A stretch of 64,000 nt of DNA from Prevotella sp. 885. GTDB taxonomy: Bacteria > Bacteroidota > Bacteroidia > Bacteroidales > Bacteroidaceae. Positions 38,792 to 47,907 of this stretch are shown here, piece after piece; position 1 is the stretch's first letter, and the number at the start of each line of letters is the position of its first letter. Location: contig NZ_NOVE01000006.1 in the NCBI RefSeq assembly GCF_002265625.1, forward strand, positions 49,485 through 113,484, written 5' to 3'. Under the pieces are notes generated by a model. The model ran no database searches, was not told where the DNA came from, and worked only from the letters and a program-made list of their open reading frames with translations. The position numbers and the translations under genes are program-made.

Positions 38792-39251
38792 ACTCATACT
38801 TGTGGGCAAGACCACGGACAAGCTCTTCGCTACAGGTATAGCTGATTACGCAGACAGGATAACACATTATCTCTCCTTCTCCATCAACACCATCCCTGCG
38901 CTGAAAAACACCAAGAACCTCAGCGAGGAGGAGCAGAAAAAGGCTGAAGGCGAGCTTATCTTGCGCCAACTGCAACCCTCTGACACCGTAGTGCTTCTTG
39001 ACGAGCACGGAGCGGAGCGCACCAGCATGGAGACGGCTGCATGGCTGCAGAAGAAGATGCAGACAGCACGCCGACTGGTCTTCGTCATCGGAGGTCCCTA
39101 CGGCTTCTCAGACGCTGTATATCAGCGTGCCAACGAAAAAATCTCTCTCTCACGCATGACCTTCTCACACCAGATGGTCCGCCTGATATTCACCGAACAG
39201 CTCTATCGTGCCTGCACCATCATTAAGGGCGAGAGCTATCATCACGAATAA
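38781..39251 (+). CDS. rlmH: 23S rRNA (pseudouridine(1915)-N3)-methyltransferase
   Basis: This 156-residue SPOUT enzyme methylates pseudouridine 1915 in helix 69. It has LLDEHGAERTSMETAAWLQ, VFVIGGPYGFSDAVYQRA (SAM knot) and the C-terminal FSHQMVRLIFTEQLYRACTIIKGESYHHE. All are family-typical. Confidence 0.96.
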   Translation: MKAELILVGKTTDKLFATGIADYADRITHYLSFSINTIPALKNTKNLSEEEQKKAEGELILRQLQPSDTVVLLDEHGAERTSMETAAWLQKKMQTARRLVFVIGGPYGFSDAVYQRANEKISLSRMTFSHQMVRLIFTEQLYRACTIIKGESYHHE

Positions 39252-39262
39252 ACAAGAACACA

Positions 39263-39411
39263 ATCTTGTCATTTGGTCATTTTGTCAAAATCATTCTCTG
39301 AATGTTGGTTATTTGGCTCTATAGTATAATATGCATTTTATATATTATACTATAGGAGTCTGACAAGCACTTTCGCTTTTTCATTTTGACAAAATGACAA
39401 AATGACAAGAT
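39263..39411. repeat. 29-bp inverted repeat of 8-bp units around a 14-bp palindrome (element 2)
   Basis: Left arm 39263-39291 and right arm 39383-39411 are inverted complements with one mismatch in 29. The arms are 8-bp periodic (GACAAAAT then GACAAGAT); the right arm continues with two more GACAAGAT units to about 39427. In the middle lies a perfect 14-bp stem (CTATAGTATAATAT 39319-39332 and its complement 39342-39355) with a 9-nt loop. Confidence 0.92.
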
Positions 39412-39452
39412 GACAAGATGACAAGATGAATTAGGAGTTAGCAATTTGCGCA

Positions 39453-39518
39453 GCGCCACTTTTCACGTCATGGAGGACAACTTTACACGCCCCGGGGGAC
39501 AACTATTGCAACGTTGGA
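39453..39518 (+). repeat. Three 22-bp tandem phrases right of element 2
   Basis: Units start at 39453, 39475 and 39497. Units 2 and 3 share GGACAACT, and units 1 and 2 match at 11 of their first 15 bases. The 22-bp period equals that of element 1, though the sequence differs. Confidence 0.7.
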
Positions 39519-39528
39519 ACATATATAC

Positions 39529-39536
39529 TAACTTTG
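39529..39536 (+). promoter_or_regulatory. Orphan -7 element pointing into hisS antisense
   Basis: TAACTTTG matches TAnnTTTG, with ATTG (one mismatch to TTTG) 20 bp upstream at 39505-39508. No plus-strand gene follows before hisS, which runs the other way. The rest of 39540-39701 holds no gene I can support. Confidence 0.45.
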
Positions 39537-39701
39537 CAGCACAATCAAATTGTTTAACTAAGACGCCCAACAACCAATGAATAGCAGGAACACAAAAAAC
39601 GGAAACACATCAAAATGGAATTCCTCGACTCCTATCTTGACACGTTTCCGCTTTGTCAGTCATTATCTGCGTCAAATCCACAACGCAATAAAAAAGTATG
39701 G

Positions 39702-41060
39702 TTACTTCACAGCCTCAACAAGCTCGTCTGCTGTTACAAGCTTCTGTTCGCCTGTGGTCATGTTCTTGAGAGTGAACTTGTTGTCGGCAATCTCCGACTC
39801 GCCAGCAAGCACCACGAAGGGGATGTTCTTCGAGTTGGCATAAGCCATCTGCTTCTTCATCTTCGCGCTGTCCGGATAGATTTCGGCACGAATGCCTTCC
39901 TCACGACACTTTCCGAGCATCGGCAGGCAATAGTCAGCCTCAGCCTCGCCGAAGTTAATGAAAAGCACCTGAGTGCCGCATGTGGTCTGCTCGGGATAAA
40001 GATCAAGGCCGCAAAGCACGTCGTAGATGCGGTCTGCACCGAACGAGATGCCCACTCCGCTAAGTCCAGGCATTCCGAAGATGCCAGTAAGATTGTCATA
40101 GCGTCCACCACCAGTAATCGAACCGATGGCATAGTCGAGCGCCTTAACCTCAAAGATGGCTCCCGTGTAATAGTTAAGGCCACGAGCGAGTGTAAGGTCA
40201 AGCTCGAGAGTATTGCGGATGCCGCACTTGGCAGCCTTCTCAAGGATGAAGCGTGTCTCCTCCACTCCCTTCATACCTGTCTCTGAAGAAGCAAGCAGAT
40301 CTGCAATAACCTGAAGCTTCTCCTCATTGGTGCCGGTCATGGCGATAATCGGCTGGAGCTTCTCCACAGCCTCATCAGAAATGCCGTTGGAACGCAACTC
40401 AGCGTTTACGCCGTCCAGTCCGATCTTGTCCAGCTTGTCAATAGCCACCGTGATGTCCACAATCTTCTCTGCCTCACCGATAACCTCAGCTATTCCGGTA
40501 AGAATCTTGCGGTTATTGATCTTGATTGCCACGCGTATTCCGAACTTGGTGAATACCGTGTCCATAATCTGGATGAGCTCCACCTCGTTAAGAAGCGAGT
40601 TAGATCCCACTACGTCAGCATCACACTGATAGAACTCGCGGTATCTGCCCTTCTGCGGACGGTCTGCACGCCACACGGGCTGAATCTGGAAGCGACGGAA
40701 AGGCAGCTGTATCTCCTCTCTATGCTGTACGACATAGCGTGCGAAAGGCACGGTAAGGTCATAACGGAGTCCCTTCTCACAGAGCTTTGAGGCAAGGTGA
40801 AGAGAGTCGCGCTGAAGCAGCTGCTCGTCGTCTATCTTTGAGAGATAGTCACCGGAATTGAGAATCTTAAACAACAGTTTGTCGCCCTCTTCACCATACT
40901 TGCCCAAGAGGGTCTGCAGAGTTTCCATGGCAGGAGTCTCGATCTGCTGGAATCCGTACAGAGCGTATACGCCACGTATGGTGTCGAAGATGTAGTTACG
41001 CTTCGCCATCTCCTCAGGAGAGAAGTCGCGCGTACCTTTGGGTATGCTTGTTTTTGCCAT
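39702..41060 (-). CDS. hisS: Histidyl-tRNA synthetase
   Basis: This 452-residue class II synthetase charges tRNA-His. It has [11 protein letters not shown], motif 2 [32 protein letters not shown], the histidine loop [14 protein letters not shown], motif 3 GGGRYDNL and a C-terminal anticodon-binding domain ending [12 protein letters not shown]. It lies 15 bp after purA. Confidence 0.98.
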   Translation of the reverse strand: MAKTSIPKGTRDFSPEEMAKRNYIFDTIRGVYALYGFQQIETPAMETLQTLLGKYGEEGDKLLFKILNSGDYLSKIDDEQLLQRDSLHLASKLCEKGLRYDLTVPFARYVVQHREEIQLPFRRFQIQPVWRADRPQKGRYREFYQCDADVVGSNSLLNEVELIQIMDTVFTKFGIRVAIKINNRKILTGIAEVIGEAEKIVDITVAIDKLDKIGLDGVNAELRSNGISDEAVEKLQPIIAMTGTNEEKLQVIADLLASSETGMKGVEETRFILEKAAKCGIRNTLELDLTLARGLNYYTGAIFEVKALDYAIGSITGGGRYDNLTGIFGMPGLSGVGISFGADRIYDVLCGLDLYPEQTTCGTQVLFINFGEAEADYCLPMLGKCREEGIRAEIYPDSAKMKKQMAYANSKNIPFVVLAGESEIADNKFTLKNMTTGEQKLVTADELVEAVK

Positions 41061-41075
41061 ATAATGTCTTAGATG

Positions 41076-42350
41076 TTACTTGCGTACGATTGTCTGCTCG
41101 CGGTCCGGACCGATTGAGACAATGCGTATAGGAGTCTCGAGATATTCCTCAAGGAAGTCGATGTAAGCCTTGAACTCTGCGGGGAACTGGTCCTCAGATG
41201 TGAATGATGTCATATCCACGTTCCATCCCTTAAACTCCTTGTAGATAGGCTCAACGCCCTCCAGCTCGTAAGGAAGGTCTGTGGTCTGCGTTCCGTCCTG
41301 CAGCTTGTAAGCCACGCATGCCTTGATGGTGGGGAATGTGTCGAGCACGTCGCTCTTCATCATGATAAGCTCTGTAACGCCATTAATCATGATAGAGTAT
41401 TTGAGCTGTACGAGGTCGCACCATCCGCATCTGCGCTCACGTCCTGTCACAGCGCCATACTCGTGACCGAGGTCGCGAATCTTGTTGCCAGTAGCGTCGA
41501 AGAGCTCTGTGGGGAAAGGACCAGCACCCACGCGTGTGCAGTATGCCTTCATGATACCGTAGACGTTGCCGATGCGGTTAGGACCGATGCCGAGACCGAT
41601 GCAAGCGCCTGCGCAGATTGTGTTGGAAGAAGTAACGAAGGGATATGAGCCGAAGTCTACGTCGAGCATTGTGCCCTGTGCTCCCTCGCAAAGAACGTCC
41701 TTGCCAGAACGGAGAATCTTGTTGATCTCGTGCTCGCTGTCTACGATGTGGAACTGCTTGATATACTCGATGCTTTCCATCCATGCCTTCTCCACCTCTG
41801 TGATGTCGAAGTCTGTATAGCCGAGGGCTGCAATCTGCTTGAGGTGTGCGGCCTTGTGTGCCTCATACTTCTCCTGGAAGTTTTCGAGGATGTCGCCCAC
41901 ACGCAGACCGGTACGGCTTACCTTGTCTGTATAAGTAGGGCCGATGCCCTTACCAGTGGTGCCCACCTTGTTCTTTCCCTTTGAAGCCTCGATGGCTGCG
42001 TCGAGTACGCGATGTGTAGGCATGATAAGATGTGCCTTCTTTGAGATATGGAGGCGCTCCTTGAGGTCGTGACCGCTCTTCTCCAAATCCTTTGCCTCTG
42101 CCATGAAGAGGTCCGGAGCAAGAACCACGCCGTTACCTATAATGTTGACCTTACCACCCTGGAAGATGCCAGAGGGGATGCTGCGCAACACGTACTTCTG
42201 GCCTTCGAACTCCAAGGTATGTCCTGCGTTAGGACCTCCCTGAAAACGAGCAATTACATCATACTTCGGAGTAAGGACGTCTACGACCTTTCCCTTTCCC
42301 TCATCGCCCCATTGGAGACCGAGGAGGACATCTACTTTTCCTTTATTCAT
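41076..42350 (-). CDS. purA: Adenylosuccinate synthetase
   Basis: PurA makes adenylosuccinate from IMP, aspartate and GTP. This 424-residue protein has GLQWGDEGKGKVVDVL, GGPNAGHT, GTTGKGIGPTYTDK and SNTICAGACIGLG. It is between a Fur-family gene (24 bp upstream) and hisS. Confidence 0.98.
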   Translation of the reverse strand: MNKGKVDVLLGLQWGDEGKGKVVDVLTPKYDVIARFQGGPNAGHTLEFEGQKYVLRSIPSGIFQGGKVNIIGNGVVLAPDLFMAEAKDLEKSGHDLKERLHISKKAHLIMPTHRVLDAAIEASKGKNKVGTTGKGIGPTYTDKVSRTGLRVGDILENFQEKYEAHKAAHLKQIAALGYTDFDITEVEKAWMESIEYIKQFHIVDSEHEINKILRSGKDVLCEGAQGTMLDVDFGSYPFVTSSNTICAGACIGLGIGPNRIGNVYGIMKAYCTRVGAGPFPTELFDATGNKIRDLGHEYGAVTGRERRCGWCDLVQLKYSIMINGVTELIMMKSDVLDTFPTIKACVAYKLQDGTQTTDLPYELEGVEPIYKEFKGWNVDMTSFTSEDQFPAEFKAYIDFLEEYLETPIRIVSIGPDREQTIVRK

Positions 42351-42374
42351 AAAAAATCAAATGTTTTGATTCGG

Positions 42375-42857
42375 TTATTTTTTGTTTTCGTTCTTTATTG
42401 CCACCCGCTTACGCTTTTCCTTCAGCTGGCAGGCTGAGCACACTCCGTAAATGTAGAGCGCATAGCGGTCTTTACGGAAGCGGCGCATCTTGGCGTCCTG
42501 CAGGAGGTCTGAAATGCCTGGTATGTCCACGTCTATGGCCTTGCCGCATACTGTGCAGATCTGGTGGCAATGGCTCTCGTTCTTATAGCACGCCTCATAA
42601 CGGGTGCCGTTCTGAAAGCGGTGGCGTATTAGAAGACGCAGCTCGACGAAGAGACGAAGCGAATTGAATAGCGTGCCGCGGCTTACATGAAAATTGCGCT
42701 GCGCCAACTCCTCCACCAAGTCTTCCGTTCTGAAGAATCCTCCAAGGCTGTATGCGGCGTCAAGCACAGCAAAACGCTCGGGTGTCTTCCGGCAATGGTT
42801 GGTTTCGATGTAATCAGTCAGTACTGACCGAACCACTTCCTTGACGTCATCTTTCAT
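42375..42857 (-). CDS. Fur-family metalloregulator
   Basis: This 160-residue repressor has a winged-helix domain (VSRGTLFNSLRLF) and a metal-binding domain with RYEACYKNESHCHQICTVCG and CSAC. A Glu at the regulatory-site position (RYE) fits Fur or Zur rather than PerR. The N-terminal LTDYIETNHCRKTPERFAVL is typical. Which metal it senses cannot be told. It has its own promoter and leads purA-hisS. Confidence 0.87.
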   Translation of the reverse strand: MKDDVKEVVRSVLTDYIETNHCRKTPERFAVLDAAYSLGGFFRTEDLVEELAQRNFHVSRGTLFNSLRLFVELRLLIRHRFQNGTRYEACYKNESHCHQICTVCGKAIDVDIPGISDLLQDAKMRRFRKDRYALYIYGVCSACQLKEKRKRVAIKNENKK

Positions 42858-42864
42858 TTAAATG

Positions 42865-42896
42865 CAAAGTTACATTATTTTAAGAAAGTATCCAAA
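42865..42896 (-). promoter_or_regulatory. Promoter of the fur-purA-hisS unit
   Basis: On the minus strand TTTG (42896-42893), 20 bp, TAACTTTG (42872-42865): a full match, 8 bp before the Fur-family ATG, so the leader is nearly absent. Confidence 0.8.
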
Positions 42897-42904
42897 TAGA
42901 TAGC

Positions 42905-43519
42905 CTAAAAAGCATCCAAACCGAACTCTTTCAGCAGTCTGGCTGTATGTTCGGCATAGGGGCTGTCGCTTCCCGTGATATATTCCAGGCAGTTGACCAT
43001 GGCATGAACCACGTGTCGGTCTGCCTGACGGAAGTCGGCTTCTGCACTTCCGAGCAAAGCTGTATAAGCTTCTGCATCGAGCGGCTTACGCTGCTTGAGC
43101 AAGCGTGTGGCGAGATGGTAAGCGCAGATATGGAGACACTTATTGTCGGCATCGAGAAGAGGCTTCACCAAGCGGTCGGCTCCCTCAATATGCTGGAAAA
43201 GATTGAACGCAAGAAACTCCGCCAACTCAATGGAGTCGACGGATGCGGACCATTCTACAGCCTTCTCCACGGTCATCTCTTCCGCAGGGCAGAGAAGTGT
43301 GGCAAGCATGCGACATTCCCTTATCTTCTCCGCCCACAGCATGTCAGCCAGCTCCATGTCCTTGTCGTAGGAGGAGGCTATACGTCGGAGGTCGGGTTGG
43401 GATATTCCCCAATTTATTTTATAGTCAAGGCCCTTCTCACGCATTGACTGCGACGTCACTCCATTCATGAACAGACGGAACGACCTTTTAATGGCCTTCA
43501 GCTTTTCGTTATTATCCAT
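42905..43519 (-). CDS. AlkD-like DNA alkylation repair protein
   Basis: This 204-residue all-helical protein resembles the HEAT-repeat AlkD/AlkC glycosylase-like family (FMNGVTSQSMREKGLDYKINWGISQPDLRRIA, LAEFLAFNLFQHI). Such proteins remove alkylated bases without flipping them. Whether it is catalytic is not evident. It lies 21 bp after the dipeptidyl peptidase gene. Confidence 0.75.
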   Translation of the reverse strand: MDNNEKLKAIKRSFRLFMNGVTSQSMREKGLDYKINWGISQPDLRRIASSYDKDMELADMLWAEKIRECRMLATLLCPAEEMTVEKAVEWSASVDSIELAEFLAFNLFQHIEGADRLVKPLLDADNKCLHICAYHLATRLLKQRKPLDAEAYTALLGSAEADFRQADRHVVHAMVNCLEYITGSDSPYAEHTARLLKEFGLDAF

Positions 43520-43540
43520 TTTATGGTCTTTGTTGCTGTT

Positions 43541-45493
43541 TTAGAGATAACCGTACTCAGAGGAATATCTGAGCATCTGGTGTTCATATGTTTCTGAATA
43601 GTCGAGACGGACATCCGTTATGGTGCCGTCGGCTGACTGTTCGAGGGTCATGTGCGGATTGAGGAATCCCTTGTATGGGGCTATTCCCAACTTGGCATAG
43701 CGCTCCAGCATCTCTTCGTGGAGAACAGAATCGACGTGTATGGCATATTGCTCCACCATGCTACGTGCCCCGTCGAAGTCGCCCTCGCTCTTTATGCGCT
43801 GTATTTCGGCAAGAAGAGTGGCGAAAGCCTGACGAAGGAGTTCGTAATCATTCACCTGGAGATATGTCTTGCCGTCCCTTTGGGTCAACGAAAGAGCCGA
43901 GGGATAGTTGGCGAGAGTCCATCTTGCCACCAGCGCACGGTTGCGCATATGTGCCTCCTCTATTTCATGTCCGGGCTTGATGCGCGTCAGCTGAGTCATC
44001 AGACCGTTCATAAGATAGGTGTAGTATTGCGAACGATAAGCATCGGCGTCAGGCACAAGACCTAATTCCACGAGTTTGGCGTCTGCGATATAATAAAGTC
44101 CGAAGAGGTCGGCACGGGCTTCCTCTATGGTGCTGCCATAGGCTCCAAGGGCGTCAGCTGACACTCCAGGGAGCAGTTGTCCCGATCCATGACCGAGACA
44201 TTCATGGAGGTCGGTATGGAGATCGTCGCAAAGGTCGCCGTACTTCAGAATGAGAGCACGTGTGGCGTCGTCGATGACGTATTCGTCAAGGAAGCCGTTG
44301 CCACGTGCCGCCTGATTGTAAGCGTGCGTAAGATTGCCGATAGTAATGCTCTTCGATCCGTGGCTTGCCCTTATCCAGTCAGCATTAGGAAGATTTATGC
44401 CAATGGCAGTGGAGGGATATTCGTCGCCACCAAGCATGGCTGAGCAGACCACATTAGCAGTAACGCCCACCACCTTAGTCTTGCGGAAGCGCGGGTCCAC
44501 GGGCGAATGGTCTTCAAACCATTGTGCGTTCTGGCTGATGGTCTGAGTGCGGCGTGTGGCTACAAGGTCCTTGTACGTGACGATGCCTTCCCACGAAGCC
44601 TTGATGCCAAGCGGGTCGCCATACACCTCGATGAAGCCGTTGATGAAGTCGATGCGGCCTTCCTGCTCCTTGAGCCACTCTATGGAATACTGGTCGAAGA
44701 CGTGGAGGTCGCCTGTACGATAATAACTGATGAGCAGATTTATGATTTTTGTCTGCTGCGGGTTTTCAGCCACTTCTGCTGCCTTCTCCAGCCAATTGAC
44801 AATGTGCTTGATGGCATGTCCGTAAAGTCCGCCTTCTTTCCATACGTCCTCGTGGATGGTGCCGTCAGCATGCTTTCGCAAGGTGGAATTTAGTCCATAG
44901 GAAATCGGAGTCTGGTCCTCTGGATTGCGCATAGAGGCATAGAAATCCTCCACCTCCTTCTGCGAGAGATTTTCATAATAGTTGCATGCAGAAGTCTTGA
45001 CAAGGTCGTCGCCGTCCTTCTGATTTACGCGCTTTGCCTGTACGGAAGGATTGAAGATTACGGGGCACAGCTCATCCAAGAGGCTGTCCACGGTCTGTCC
45101 TTCGGCAAGCGGCAGCTTGTCGGCTCCGACCTGACGTACGGCTTCGATGAAGAAAGGCTCGGAGAAGTCGGGGACAAACTTCTCGCATCCATAATGATGA
45201 TGGATGCCGTTGGAGAACCACACACGCTTCAGATAGACCGTCAGAGCTTGGAAATCGTGCGACGTGCGGTCGCCCACGAAGTTCTCATACACAGCCTCCA
45301 AGGTCTTCCTGATAAGAAGATTGTGACGACCGAACTGGTCGGTTACGATGTCACGACCGCATAATGTGGCCTTGGCAAGATAATATATATATAGTTTCTG
45401 CTTTAATGTCAGATCTTCGAAACCGTCAAGACGATAGCGGAGCATCTGAATGTCAGCAAAACGCTCATCTGTGAATTTAAATGTTTCTGCCAT
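43541..45493 (-). CDS. Dipeptidyl peptidase III (M49 metallopeptidase)
   Basis: This 650-residue zinc peptidase has LHECLGHGSGQ (near residue 430; zinc His pair and catalytic Glu, the HExxxH form of M49) and EEARADLFGLYYIAD (third ligand Glu). It removes dipeptides from the N-terminus of short peptides. No signal peptide is visible, so it is probably cytoplasmic. It lies 6 bp after the AraC-type gene. Confidence 0.93.
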   Translation of the reverse strand: MAETFKFTDERFADIQMLRYRLDGFEDLTLKQKLYIYYLAKATLCGRDIVTDQFGRHNLLIRKTLEAVYENFVGDRTSHDFQALTVYLKRVWFSNGIHHHYGCEKFVPDFSEPFFIEAVRQVGADKLPLAEGQTVDSLLDELCPVIFNPSVQAKRVNQKDGDDLVKTSACNYYENLSQKEVEDFYASMRNPEDQTPISYGLNSTLRKHADGTIHEDVWKEGGLYGHAIKHIVNWLEKAAEVAENPQQTKIINLLISYYRTGDLHVFDQYSIEWLKEQEGRIDFINGFIEVYGDPLGIKASWEGIVTYKDLVATRRTQTISQNAQWFEDHSPVDPRFRKTKVVGVTANVVCSAMLGGDEYPSTAIGINLPNADWIRASHGSKSITIGNLTHAYNQAARGNGFLDEYVIDDATRALILKYGDLCDDLHTDLHECLGHGSGQLLPGVSADALGAYGSTIEEARADLFGLYYIADAKLVELGLVPDADAYRSQYYTYLMNGLMTQLTRIKPGHEIEEAHMRNRALVARWTLANYPSALSLTQRDGKTYLQVNDYELLRQAFATLLAEIQRIKSEGDFDGARSMVEQYAIHVDSVLHEEMLERYAKLGIAPYKGFLNPHMTLEQSADGTITDVRLDYSETYEHQMLRYSSEYGYL

Positions 45494-45499
45494 TTATTT

Positions 45500-45907
45500 T
45501 TAAGGTTGAATATAATTGGCCTGATACTGCCGCGGCGTCACTCCCGTGTAGAGTTGGAACGCGCGGTAGAACGACTGTCTGTTAGCAAATCCCACCATAT
45601 CCGATATTTCGTCCATACGCAAGCCAGCATAGCGCTTGTCCGCAAGCAGAGCCATCGCCTCTTCTATGCGCAGACGATTGACAAACTGCGAATAGTTGAG
45701 ATGATAGCGCACATTTAGTACGATGGAAACATACCTTGTGTTCGTATGCAAAGCCTCAGCCAGTTTCTTGGCCGTGAAATGTCGGTCGCGGTATTTTTTC
45801 TCCACGACCATCAGCTGCAGGAGTTGTTCTTTCAGCTTATCGAAAGTTTCGCTCGAAATCTTGGTAAGATATGCTGGTGCCTTTTTTTCATTAGAATCTT
45901 TTTCCAT
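45500..45907 (-). CDS. Stand-alone AraC-type HTH protein
   Basis: This 135-residue protein has a charged N-terminal helix and a complete AraC HTH pair (AKKLAEALHTNTRYVSIVLN; DEISDMVGFANRQSFYRAFQLYTGVTPRQYQ). No effector domain is present. Such small regulators are common in Bacteroidales. Its target is not evident; the cotranscribed dipeptidyl peptidase is a candidate. Confidence 0.85.
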   Translation of the reverse strand: MEKDSNEKKAPAYLTKISSETFDKLKEQLLQLMVVEKKYRDRHFTAKKLAEALHTNTRYVSIVLNVRYHLNYSQFVNRLRIEEAMALLADKRYAGLRMDEISDMVGFANRQSFYRAFQLYTGVTPRQYQANYIQP

Positions 45908-45929
45908 ATTGCCTTACTAACAAACACGA

Positions 45930-47858
45930 TTAAAGATTTTCACACTCTGACAACCATAATGTACTCATTGCGTCTGACGGCATACGCCAGTCGCCTCTCG
46001 GACTGAGATTAACGCTTCCCACCTTCGGTCCGTCAGGCAAGCAGGAACGCTTGAACTGCTGATTGAAGAAACGGCGGAGGAACACCTTCAGCCAATGCTT
46101 TATCACATCGTCCGGATATTGTGCATCGTCAAAAGCATGGCGTGCAAGCATATAAAGCTTGCCGGGCTTATAGCCGTAACTCATGAAGTGATAGATGAAG
46201 AAGTCGTGTAATTCGTATGGTCCCACGAGGTCTTCTGTCTTCTGCTTTATGTCGCCGTTCTCGTCTGCGGGAATTAGCTCGGGGCTGATGGGCGTGTCGA
46301 TGATGTCAAGCAAGGTTTCGCGCGACTTGTCGTCCACTAAGTTTTCTGCCACATAAGCCACAAGATGACGGATGAAGGTCTTGGGCAGACCGGCATTGAC
46401 ACCATACATAGACATATGGTCACCATTATACGTGGCCCATCCCAATGCAAGCTCGCTAAGGTCGCCAGTACCGACCACAAGTCCTCCAAGCTGATTGCTG
46501 AGGTCCATGAGTATCTGAGTGCGCTCACGAGCCTGACCGTTCTCGTATGTCACGTCATGTACGTTGATGTCATGATCGATGTCGAGGAAATGCTGCTCCA
46601 CGCTCTTGCAGATGCTTATCTCGCGTATGGTGATGCCAAGGCTCTGCATAAGCGATATGGCATTATTATAGGTACGGTCTGTGGTACCGAATCCGGGCAT
46701 CGTGACGCCTACTATTCCCTTACGGTCGTAGCCAAGCTTGTCGAAGGTCATGGCACATACGAGGAGGGCAAGAGTGGAATCAAGTCCGCCGCTTATGCCA
46801 AGGACCACAGTCTTGCTGTGGGTATGGACGAGACGCTTTGCCAGACCGCTCACCTGGATGGAGAATATCTCGTCGCATGCCTCGTGCATCATATCTGAAC
46901 TCGGAACGAAGGGCAGAGGATTGATGTGGCGCAGAAGAGTGAATGGACGCTGCTCGATGGGTTCGGCTTGAGTGACTACAGACTTGACACCACGCTGTGC
47001 GTGCTGGTATGTAGTGTTCTTACGGCGCATAGTGCGGAGCTTCTCCACGTCAATCTGGCTTACTACCAGCTGCTCGTCCAAAGAGAATCGTTCCGACTCG
47101 GCTATGAGCTTTCCTTTCTCATATATATAGGCGTTTCCTCCGTAAACCAAGTCCTGCGTGCTCTCGCCGAATCCGCAAGAGCTGTAAACGTAGCCTGAAA
47201 TAAGGCGAGCGCTCTGCTGAGCGAGGAGGCGCTTCAGGTAAGCGTTCTTGCCCAACATCTCGTCAGTAGCGGAAAGATTGAAGATGATGTCTGCTCCGGC
47301 AAGGGCAAGACTGTTGGATGGTGGTACGGGCGACCATACATCCTCGCAAAGCTCGATGCCGAACTTCACGCCGTCGCTGGTTTGGAAGATGTGGTTTCCG
47401 GGAAGGACTGTCACCTTATTGCCTGCGTAACGTATTTCTACCGGCTCTGTCATGTCATCGCCAGAGACAAACCAGCGCTGCTCATAGAACTCGGAATAGT
47501 TGGGCAGGAATCGCTTGGGAACAATGCCAAGGACAGTACCATGCTGACATACTACGGCACAATTATAGAGTCCGGTACCGATACATACAGGTACGCCGAT
47601 GATGGTAATGACATCCAACTTACGCGACACGTCAAGCAGATGAAGGACTGCATTCTCTGCTCCTTCCACAAGACTCTGCTGAGCGAAGAGATCCTGGCAT
47701 GTGTAACCCGTAACAGAAAGTTCGGGGAACACCATTATCTCCACACCCTTTTCGTCAGCCTGAGCTACAAGTTTCTCTATTTGCTCGATATTATAATCTA
47801 CGTCAGCAACCCTTACAGAAGGAATTGCCGAGGCAACCGTGATGAAACCGTAATTCAT
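45930..47858 (-). CDS. nadE: Glutamine-dependent NAD+ synthetase
   Basis: This 642-residue two-domain enzyme has an N-terminal nitrilase-type glutaminase with Glu (FPELSVTGYTCQDL), Lys (VPKRFLPNYSEFYEQRWF) and Cys (FGIELCEDVWSP) and a C-terminal synthetase with the P-loop ISGGLDSTLALL. It amidates deamido-NAD using glutamine ammonia and ATP. Length is normal for the fused type. Confidence 0.97.
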   Translation of the reverse strand: MNYGFITVASAIPSVRVADVDYNIEQIEKLVAQADEKGVEIMVFPELSVTGYTCQDLFAQQSLVEGAENAVLHLLDVSRKLDVITIIGVPVCIGTGLYNCAVVCQHGTVLGIVPKRFLPNYSEFYEQRWFVSGDDMTEPVEIRYAGNKVTVLPGNHIFQTSDGVKFGIELCEDVWSPVPPSNSLALAGADIIFNLSATDEMLGKNAYLKRLLAQQSARLISGYVYSSCGFGESTQDLVYGGNAYIYEKGKLIAESERFSLDEQLVVSQIDVEKLRTMRRKNTTYQHAQRGVKSVVTQAEPIEQRPFTLLRHINPLPFVPSSDMMHEACDEIFSIQVSGLAKRLVHTHSKTVVLGISGGLDSTLALLVCAMTFDKLGYDRKGIVGVTMPGFGTTDRTYNNAISLMQSLGITIREISICKSVEQHFLDIDHDINVHDVTYENGQARERTQILMDLSNQLGGLVVGTGDLSELALGWATYNGDHMSMYGVNAGLPKTFIRHLVAYVAENLVDDKSRETLLDIIDTPISPELIPADENGDIKQKTEDLVGPYELHDFFIYHFMSYGYKPGKLYMLARHAFDDAQYPDDVIKHWLKVFLRRFFNQQFKRSCLPDGPKVGSVNLSPRGDWRMPSDAMSTLWLSECENL

Positions 47859-47907
47859 AAAAATCAGTTTTGCTTTTAGGTATTATATTTTGTTGATAGA
47901 TACAATG

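Noticed and set aside
39383..39427. CRISPR-like array
   Set aside because: The 8-bp units are directly adjacent with no spacers, and no cas genes are nearby.
39577..39843. Plus-strand frame of 88 codons after the orphan promoter
   Set aside because: Most of it is antisense to hisS; only the first 40 codons are in free DNA and show no family resemblance.
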